Origin: Lutraria lutraria
Taxonomy: Eukaryota > Mollusca > Bivalvia > Venerida > Mactridae
Length of the DNA stretch: 64,000 nt
Assembly (NCBI GenBank): GCA_964023205.1
Contig: OZ026835.1
Span: 36,801,083-36,865,082, forward strand
Direction of reading: 5' to 3'
In this document: positions 56,501 to 64,000 of the stretch, piece after piece
Numbering within the stretch: position 1 is the first letter of the stretch
How the letters are laid out: every line of letters begins with the position of its first letter
Translations under genes and position numbers: made by a program
The notes under the pieces: model-generated
Seen by the model: only the letters and a program-made list of their open reading frames with translations
Database searches by the model: none
Told to the model about the DNA's origin: nothing

Positions 56501-59500
56501 CCTGAGGAACGGTACTTCCACTTTCTCACTTTTTAAAGCTGTCCACATGCTTTCAAGAGCCTAAAACATGTAACCAGAATTGCCTTACAATTAAATTGAA
56601 TCAATTATATTTCAACCACTTGCTATCTTTAATTTACAGGAGCTAGTATGAATTTGTTGCCGCCTTCAGCATTTGAAGCCAGACAAGTTAAACCATCAGA
56701 TCCATGGAAAGAGATTGCTAAAGCCACAGAAGAAGTTGTGAAACTCAAAATAGAGAATACAAAACTCAAGTATAAATGAACTTCATTTTTAATGTCCTAA
56801 CATATAACTTAATTTGAGAAGAACTTTAGTTAGCAAAATATTGTATTTTATTGAACAAATGCAATTAAGTTTTCTGTATAAGTTTTGGTAGTTTACGTGG
56901 CAAATGAGTGGCAGCCTATGTGGATAAATTTGTAAACATAAATGTGTTTCTTCATGCTTTAATAGATGAACAATGTCATCCACATGCTTATTATTACAAT
57001 GTGATAATTCTACTGATATATAACAAATGTTTCTTTTTGAGGACTTGTTCTAATCATTAAATTTTCATTGTCATTTTCTTTTTAGCAAAATATATGACAT
57101 GTTATGTGTTAATTTCAGAGAAGCCCAATACAAAGCCCCAGAACCTTCAGTGGTCACTCCTGTAGTTCAGGTACAGTAAAATAAATTACTCACAAACTGT
57201 TTGTTTGTTTGCTCTCAATCAAAGTGCTTGTCTGTTCCGGTTTCTGTTGCTTAGCTGTGCTATGGTCTATTGGCAAACACCAATATAATTTCGGACATGA
57301 CATTTAGCATGCTTGCACAGTAGCCACGCTAGTGGATTGATGATTTATATTTGTGTGTACCTTGAAATTAATATGTCTAACTCTTTTTCAGGATTTTTGA
57401 AATTTCTTGGAATGATTGTATGAATAAGTTTTTGTCTTAATTGGAAGGTCAAGGCCATTACTGATTAGCAAGTTTGTCAAATTGATGGAATGATTTTGTG
57501 CATCTAGTTTATTTTTGAGACTGGATTAAAAACCTGATTAGTATCCATTAGAATAATAGTTCAGTACATTGTATATAGGAACTGAGCTAGTGTTGTACTG
57601 TTAAACTTTTGGAGTTATAAAGTTTGTCTCTTTTTGTTCAAAGGGACTGGTCCAGCAACCATCTGAAGACATATGTAAATACAAAAGTTCAAAAGAAGAC
57701 TTTAGATATATTGATGAACTTATCAATAAACAAGCTTGTGAAATATCAGAACTAAAGAATGAACTCCGTATGCTAAAATGTCAACAAAGGGAGGAAATCT
57801 CTGACATTGAAAGAAAGTTTGTTCAAAAAGAGAGAGAATATACTCATAAAATTACCTCCCTTGAAGTTGAAGTAAAATCAGATGAGGACAGATATACAAA
57901 TCAGGTAAAGGTTGATATATTTAAAATTACTTTTTCATTCTATGCATTATCCTAGAATATAGTTTTAGTTTTGAATTAATGGCATTTTATATTTGTAGCA
58001 AATAATTGGTCTCAGGTGACTGTCATCTACATGTATAGTAAACAAATAATTTGAAGAAATAAAGTTATCATGGCCTAAGGCCCTATTTATTTGAAAGGTA
58101 GATGCATTTTTTTCTGGGCTAAGAGTGTATTTTGATTACAACATTCAGGTGGATCGTCCAAGTCGAGAACACCAAGAAGAGACTGACAGGTTGATTTGTA
58201 TGTCAGAGAAGTTAGGGGAAGAATTAGAAAATGTTAGAAACAAATCAGCAGATAGGATAAATGATCTGGAAACAAGTTATGAACATTTTAAATGTAACAG
58301 TGAGCAAGAAGTTGAGAAATTAATTCATGAATTAAAGTAAGTTGATAGTTTGTTTAATGTGTATATTATCAATTATAAACAGCTTAGCGGCCGTCCTTAA
58401 AAGATATTTTGTTTTGGGTTAAGATACCAACTCACCAAAAATGGCCATACCCTATTTTTTTGGTCTCTTGGGTAAAATTTCTTTTTTTCAATATATAAAT
58501 AGCATTTTGACGGATATTTTGGGTTCAGTGTAAAAAATGAATAACAAAAAAGATATTTCCTATTTACCTACCTTATCGTAAACTTTTGTTATCACATTGA
58601 AATGTATCATTTAAATGTTTTTTACCCTTTTTATTTGTCATATCCATTCAGAATCAAATATTTATTTATTGGCATGTATGTGTTGATAACTGATTTTTAC
58701 AGGGCTAAAGAACTGGTAGTTGATAGTCACACACAACAGATAAAGCAGTTAAAAAAATACGTAGGAGAATCAGAAAACCTTCCAAAACCTTCAGATATAG
58801 CAAGAAAAGAAAGAGAAAGTCTGTTAGCTAAACTGAAGGTAAATATTGTGATCGGTATTTATTGCAACATAAGTGAAAACATTTGACGCTGTTCCCCTTA
58901 GTTTGCACAATAGTAGTCTCTGATGTTCATGTATCCTATGTGGTAAATTTACAATAATTCAGGGTTTTATTAAAGGGAAAGGGTGCAGGAAAAGGTGGAA
59001 AACTTACACAAGAGAGGCAAATTTATCCTTCTATAACAAAGGCCAAAATTTGGTAACTTCCCAATTGCAAAAAGGCTGTGTTTCCCAATTTTAGACAAGA
59101 AATTCCCGAAAATACAATGCTATTCAAACTCACTAGTCTAACCTTCTCAAAATTTGGCCAAATATCACGCAAAATGAAAGACTAAGGCCCCTTCCCAATT
59201 TTTGGAAAAAAGGCCCTGAATTTTCATTGAATGTTGGTTTAGATGAAAATGCTAACCATTATATGTACTCTGTGTAAAGTTATGTCACTAAGAGACCATT
59301 ACTTCAGAGAAAAATCACCATTAATGCTATACTTTGTTGTATTGTAGACTTATGAGACAGAGAAGGAAAGTACTAATTCTACCATACAACTACTTAATAT
59401 ACGACTAAATTCACTAAATGAGATACTAAAATTACAAGAAAAAGAACTTAGCAAGGTAAGAAAAGTAAATTATACATTTATAATGCAGATAATTGTTTCT

Positions 59501-62500
59501 TAAGATGAATTTTGCATATTGTTGAATTAGATCTGAGCTCCCAATTTTTCTGCTTCCTAGTGCTTGTGAAATGTAACCCATTCTTATTTCAGCCAATATG
59601 TTTATCTCTTGTTTAACAGTCCATTTGACAGCCATAGTCATTTCAGAGCAGCCCCAGAGATAGGGGAGAGTGCATACAGGAGAACTGGGCATTTTTTATT
59701 TTATTGATTTTTAGCTCACCTGATTCATCTTCAAGAGTTATGGGCCCTTGACTTTGAAAATTTGCTATACTTTAGCTTGTTTACACTCTAGCACCTTCAT
59801 TTATTCACCGATCTTAATAATGTTTTCAGTAAATGAGTATAACCAAAAGATCTTGGACAAGTTCGATTATGGACGGAATCGGAACAGAACTCTAAGAGTT
59901 ATGGGCCATTAACTTTGAAAATTTGCTATATTTTAGCTTGTTTACACTCTAGCGCCTTCATTTATTCACAGATCCTAATAATATTTTCAGTAAATGAGTA
60001 TAACCAAAAGATCTTGTACAAGTGTGATTATGGGCGTAATCGGACAACATCTTCAAGAGTTATGGGCCCTTGACTTTGAAAATTTGCTGTATTTTAGCTT
60101 GTTTACACACTAGCGCCTTCATTTATTCACCGATCCTAATCATATATACAATGAATGTGTATGACCTTATGGTTTTGGACAAGTTTAGTTATGGGTGGAA
60201 TCGGACCACAACTTCAAGAGTTATGGGCCCTTGGATTAGAAAATTTGCTACGTTTTAGCTTGTTTAACAGTATTATACCTTCATTGTTAGTTTTGATCTC
60301 AAAATCTACATAAAAATGAGTTTTATGAGATGGAAACTATATTACCTGGTAGTTATTGGCCTTTGTTCTCAGGTGAGCGATAAAGGGCCATCGTGGCCCT
60401 CTTGTTTTTATTTACCTACTCTTCTTTCAAGTAGTTTTATTTAAGCCTATTCTTCTAATAGATAAATAATCCAGCTAGTATCTCAAAACTAATATAATGT
60501 GAGACAGGTGATCATATACTTAAGTTACTTAACATTCCAGAATTCAGAAACAGAAAATATACATAAGGATGATAAACTATTGTTAACAAGGTATGTTACT
60601 ATTAATATTGACAGAAATAGAATATGTTTATAAAATTGACACCCATGCTATATTTTTCCTTCTTAAACAGTTCATTTTAATTTTTGTAAATTTAGTTAAT
60701 ATGGGTTTAATTCTGTTTTACAGTGGTATTCAGATATATACGGTGACTGCTTCACTTAACTAATTTTCCTGGACTGTGTTCTAACCAGTACTAACTTACC
60801 CTTCCACAAAGAACTGATAACTTCTTCTCTACTTATGGATGAATATCAACATTTTTGTCAAATTTTCATAGATGGGTTTGACCTGCTGTGATCGAGATTC
60901 AAAACAGGATCACTTTTGTGCAGATTTTTTATATTTTTTACTGTATATGAAACTCTGATCTTACATGTGCTTGTAAACATCACCATATTTCTGTGAAAAC
61001 CAGAGTTAGCAATAACTTCATGTCCAGTGTCTACTTAACTTATATATTGTTGTATACATGTAGATGGAGAGAGAAGGTGTTTGCTTTAATGGTTCAACAG
61101 AAGTCTTCAGATATCACATGTAAAAAGGATGAAAATAACTGGAAAGCCAAGGTTTGCATTCTTGTACATTTATCTTAGAATTCTTTATTTTATGAATATA
61201 TCATCTGATATTTCTGAACTATAATAAACAGTCACTACTGCTTATATATGTAATAATATTATATTGATGATGCTTTAAGTATTTTTAAATATCTGTCTCT
61301 CTCTGCATTCATCCCATGTATTTCAATGTGTTATGACTATAAGATTTCTTGCCATGTACTGGTACATGTATAGTGTTATATTTCCCGAAAGTTAATTTCT
61401 CTGTTTTATGAATTGCATTTTCATGTTTTTGAAATATTATCAGGTAATCTGGATTGAATTGATAATGGAAGTAGATAGTTAGTAAAAGTATTCCTTTAAC
61501 ATAATTAACAATTATAATAAAATCCACATGATACAGTTTTGTACCTATTTGTATCCATATTTTTATTCTAAAGGTGAATGGATTAGAGGAAAGATTATGT
61601 ACCTCACAGAATCGAATAGAACAATTAGTTCATGCTTTATCAGACAAAGATGCACAACTTAATATGGAGAGAAATAACTGTGCTGTAAGTATCATTGATG
61701 ATCATCCTCTCCTGGATATGTTTTATCATCTCTCTGCGTTAGATATACTGTTTTCTGCTTTCAAACAACCGTCCCAGCATATATTTGAAAACTATATTGA
61801 TTTTATTGTTTAGTACATTTGTACTTGGTTCAGTGTTTGACTTATGAAAGTGAAGAATTAGTCTGTATCTACATTCATGCCAGAGAGAATGGAAGCCTTG
61901 TAGTAGATATTTTTATCTTCGTTTATGGATTTTTAAATGTCCTTATAAAGTACAATCTCTCCAGAGCGCCCCCCCCCCTTGAGCAACAACCTCCCTACAA
62001 CAAAAGCATTATTTTTTCCCTCAGCACAGTTCAACTATTAATTTAACATCTCTAGAGCAACAACCTCTCAACAGCAACATGATGCTACTCCCAAAGAGTG
62101 TTGCTTAGTAGAGGTTGCACTGTATATGTATTTATACACATGTTATGATGAATGCTTATGACATAATGTAGATATCTTTGTTTCTTTTGTAGAAGTTACA
62201 GGTAGAATTGTCTGAAGCCCAGCAACTTTCTCTGTGTTTGGATGATAGAATACAAGAAAATGTACAGAATGCTCAAATATTACAAGAGTTTGCTGCTAAT
62301 GTATGGTCTAAATACCAGGAAAATGTTGATATTCTAAACACAGCATTAGCCAGTCTGAAAGCTTATGGACAAAGAATTAGTTTTGCAAGTGGACGTGTAG
62401 AAATGTTGGGAGGTAGGCAGTCTTTGCATTAACCCACTAGCCCATAGCCCAGGGCTCATAATTTTTTATTCAGGCTAGTAAATCTTCTAAAATAATTGTA

Positions 62501-64000
62501 TTTGGGTTAGTGGTAAATTGTCTTTCATTTTCAATTATTCACTTATAGTTTGGGCTTGTGCCTTAAACAAATTAGTTTAAGCATTGGTTAGTAGGATAGT
62601 ATAAATGTAGGATAGTCCAGAAGAATGAAATCAGAAATGTACCAAAGCTTATATACTTGTGGAAGTTAATACGATTGGATTTCATACTTGCATTAACATT
62701 GAAAGAGAATGCTCTCTGAAATAAAAGTTTTATTTAAATGTTCTGGAAAATGTTTGTTCTTTTTTCTTTTCTTGATAAGAAGTCATTAATTAAAACTTGG
62801 TTTTATATTTTGTGTTAGTTACGAAAACAATATTGAATGGTAAATTGTTATCTTTTTTTATCACACTAACATAGACTTAATTATCTTATCAGGACTGTTT
62901 TCACGCAGAGAAGCTATGCTTAAGCTTCAGTTTGAACAAGGAAATATACCAGAGAGAGATGTAGCACCCAATGTAACACAAACCGGGGATCAGAACAGGT
63001 AAGTTCACTGTGTTTTTTTCCACATCCATCACATTTATTTCTAAAATTTGCTCATATTTACCAATCTGAAGAACAATCTCCTTCATTTTTGTTAAATTTT
63101 TCATATCTTTCATCAGATCAAAGCAATTGTTCTTACCAGGGAGGTAATTGGGATTATGTTGGTAAAGTTACCAGAAACATTTCTGCCCTATTCCAGTCCA
63201 GTCTGAACTTTTCTTTACAATCAAATTAATTTAATGTAGTTATGATCTTAAAAATGGTCCACTTACATATCATGGCTAATAAATAGGTCTCCTTGTTAGT
63301 AGAGGCTATCTGATATCAAAGTACTGAAAATACTCATGGAAGCAGAATGTACATAAACACAGACATGCACTGCAACTTGGGATGTGAACTAGTCTAACAA
63401 TTGCATGGTGGATGTAGAAAAACCTACTACTTTGGTCCACATCGAAAATTCATGTGCACCAAGTGAGTGACTGCTATGGAAAGCTGATCTATCGTTCAGC
63501 TTCCAATAATGAGTTTGATTTGTATAATTCAGTGAACGTGAAGACAGCACATACTTGAGGAGTGAATTAGAAAGAGTTACAAGAGAGAGAGATAATCTGG
63601 CTACTCAAATAAAAGAAGATTCTAAAACTTTGGATGGTAAAGTGTCAGCAATTCGATCTCAAGGTAAATATTCAGCTGTTTAATATAAGTCTTTTATCTT
63701 TACGTGTGAATGAAATGGTACTGCATTTGTCAAAATGTTTCCTTGCTTGTTTAAAATAATTTAGAAATACACACCTTAGAACATGTAACTCAAATATTGA
63801 AATCACTGTAGAATTTCATTAACCGATTTTTATTTGTTTCTATCTTCCTGAAAAATTTCCTGAACTATTGAGCACTTCCTATATTTGATAAATGTCCAAT
63901 ATTAATTACATATTAAATGCTTACTTTGACATTTTGCGATATTTTTCAGAACATTATTGCATGCATCACTTGCCGAACATTTTGAGAAATTGATTTCCTT
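53533..64000 (+). CDS. Coiled-coil protein gene, 5' part (runs off the right edge)
   Basis: Fifteen coding exons joined by GT-AG introns with consistent phases: 53533-53584, 56640-56769, 57119-57170, 57644-57904, 58149-58336, 58703-58838, 59348-59455, 60541-60590, 61064-61151, 61574-61684, 62193-62412, 62893-62998, 63533-63663, 63765-63807, 63950-64000 (continues). The start AAGATGG has a strong Kozak context. The product, about 575 residues so far, begins MAENLTVPAEFEKTKVKG, then SDPWKEIAKATEEVVKLKIE, and is then rich in Glu, Lys, Gln and Leu with heptad-like spacing from exon 4 onward (for example SELERVTRERDNLATQIKED in exon 13). No signal peptide, membrane segment or catalytic motif is seen. 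It is a long coiled-coil protein, perhaps centrosomal, ciliary or cytoskeletal (inference). I do not recognise the orthologue. Exons 14 and 15 are the least certain, but skipping exon 14 puts exon 15 into a stop, which supports it. Confidence 0.85.
53897..55110. mobile_element. Inverted-repeat DNA element, family I, larger copy
   Basis: Ends CAGTGTTTGACACTAACTTT and GAAGTGTCAAACACTGCTAC are inverted. Just inside are CACAGGACCGGTAAC and, inverted, CATCGGTCCTTGG-like blocks. About 1.2 kb long, it sits in intron 1 of the coiled-coil gene. The 101-codon minus frame inside (54435-54740) includes a nested palindromic part (ACTCGACCATAAGTCGAGT and ATCGACTTATGGCCGAGT) and does not look like a transposase. 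The element is probably non-autonomous. Confidence 0.6.
56430..56581. mobile_element. Repeat E, copy 2 (inverted)
   Basis: Ends TTTCTGGTTGCCAG and ACATGTAACCAGAA are inverted. The interior GGCCTGAGGAACGG and GCTTTCAAGAGCCTAA is the reverse of the copy at 3466. It lies about 60 bp before exon 2 of the coiled-coil gene. Confidence 0.65.
58959..59221. mobile_element. Inverted-repeat element in a coiled-coil gene intron
   Basis: ATTCAGGGTTTT at the left and AAAGGCCCTGAAT at the right form short inverted ends around about 260 bp with CCCAATT words repeated inside. Only one copy was noticed, so the class is tentative. Confidence 0.45.
59608..59700 (+). repeat. Dispersed repeat G, copy 3
   Basis: TTGTTTAACAGTCCATTTGA, ACAGCCATAGTCATTTCAG and GGAGAACTGGGCATTTTT match the repeat at 40410-40505. 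The 86-codon minus frame over it is not a gene. Confidence 0.65.
59711..60405 (+). mobile_element. Element with AGCTCACCTG/CAGGTGAGC ends and a ~160-bp internal tandem repeat
   Basis: Left end TTAGCTCACCTGA and right end TCTCAGGTGAGCGA are inverted repeats. Inside, a unit containing AGAGTTATGGGCCCTTGACT and AATTTGCTATA recurs at about 59730, 59891, 60051 and 60211, period 160-161. The last unit is incomplete. It sits between exons 7 and 8 of the coiled-coil gene, inserted next to repeat G. Confidence 0.8.
60741..60910 (-). mobile_element. SINE-like repeat family C, copy 3
   Basis: TTTTCCTGGACTGTGTTCTA, CCAGTACTAACTTACCCTTC and GCTGTGATCGAGATTCAAA match the repeat at 5768. The B-box-like GATCGAGATTC is retained, while the A-box part is not clear. 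Confidence 0.6.
61951..62124 (+). mobile_element. MITE family B, copy 8
   Basis: The left end is ACAATCTCTCCAGAGCGCCC. The right end is GCTTAGTAGAGGTTGCACTG. It lies in the intron between coding exons 10 and 11. The overlapping 75-codon frame is an artefact. Confidence 0.78.
63385..63512 (-). repeat. Dispersed repeat D, copy 3 (inverted)
   Basis: On the minus strand it reads GGAAGCTGAACGATAGATC, CACTCACTTGGTGCACATG and GTTTTTCTACATCCACCATG, in the order seen at 5560. It ends about 20 bp before exon 13 of the coiled-coil gene. Confidence 0.7.

Overview
The window looks like non-model invertebrate nuclear DNA, most likely from a bivalve mollusc. It is AT-rich, its genes are sparse and carry GT-AG introns, and most of it is intergenic sequence full of short non-autonomous transposons, tRNA-derived SINEs and minisatellites. 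The bivalve assignment rests on the SINE type (a tRNA-like head reading GTCGAGTGGTTAAGG) and the style of the short inverted-repeat elements. No bacterial, organellar or viral gene is recognised.

Layout. 1-29.6 kb has no gene I can support. It holds many copies of two TA-flanked MITE families (called A and B here), several other dispersed repeats, a 44/45-bp minisatellite at 17.5-18.3 kb and a ~3 kb 44-bp satellite at 23.2-26.2 kb. 29.6-32.9 kb (minus strand) is a complete ZNF593/Bud20-type gene with three coding exons and a 5' non-coding exon, giving a 130-residue protein. 33-37.9 kb is intergenic with SINE and MITE copies. 37.95-39.05 kb and 47.37-48.43 kb (plus strand) are two single-exon paralogous genes of unknown family (366 and 352 aa). 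Both carry a SILK-type motif and a C-terminal RVxF-type motif, the combination used to dock protein phosphatase 1. Three minisatellites lie between them. 48.5-53.2 kb is intergenic. From 53.5 kb to the right edge is the 5' part of a multi-exon coiled-coil gene on the plus strand, rebuilt here as 15 coding exons with consistent splice phases (about 575 residues before the window ends).

The genes do not form an operon. ZNF593 is a housekeeping ribosome-biogenesis factor. The coiled-coil protein is probably structural (inference). The two paralogues are the most interesting part, as candidate lineage-specific PP1 regulators. A nearly identical inverted repeat (arms TAAACTGGTTCCCGTT) sits just upstream of both multi-exon genes and may be either a shared mobile element or a shared promoter element.

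All assignments come from reading the sequence. No database search was possible, and repeat boundaries are approximate to a few bases.
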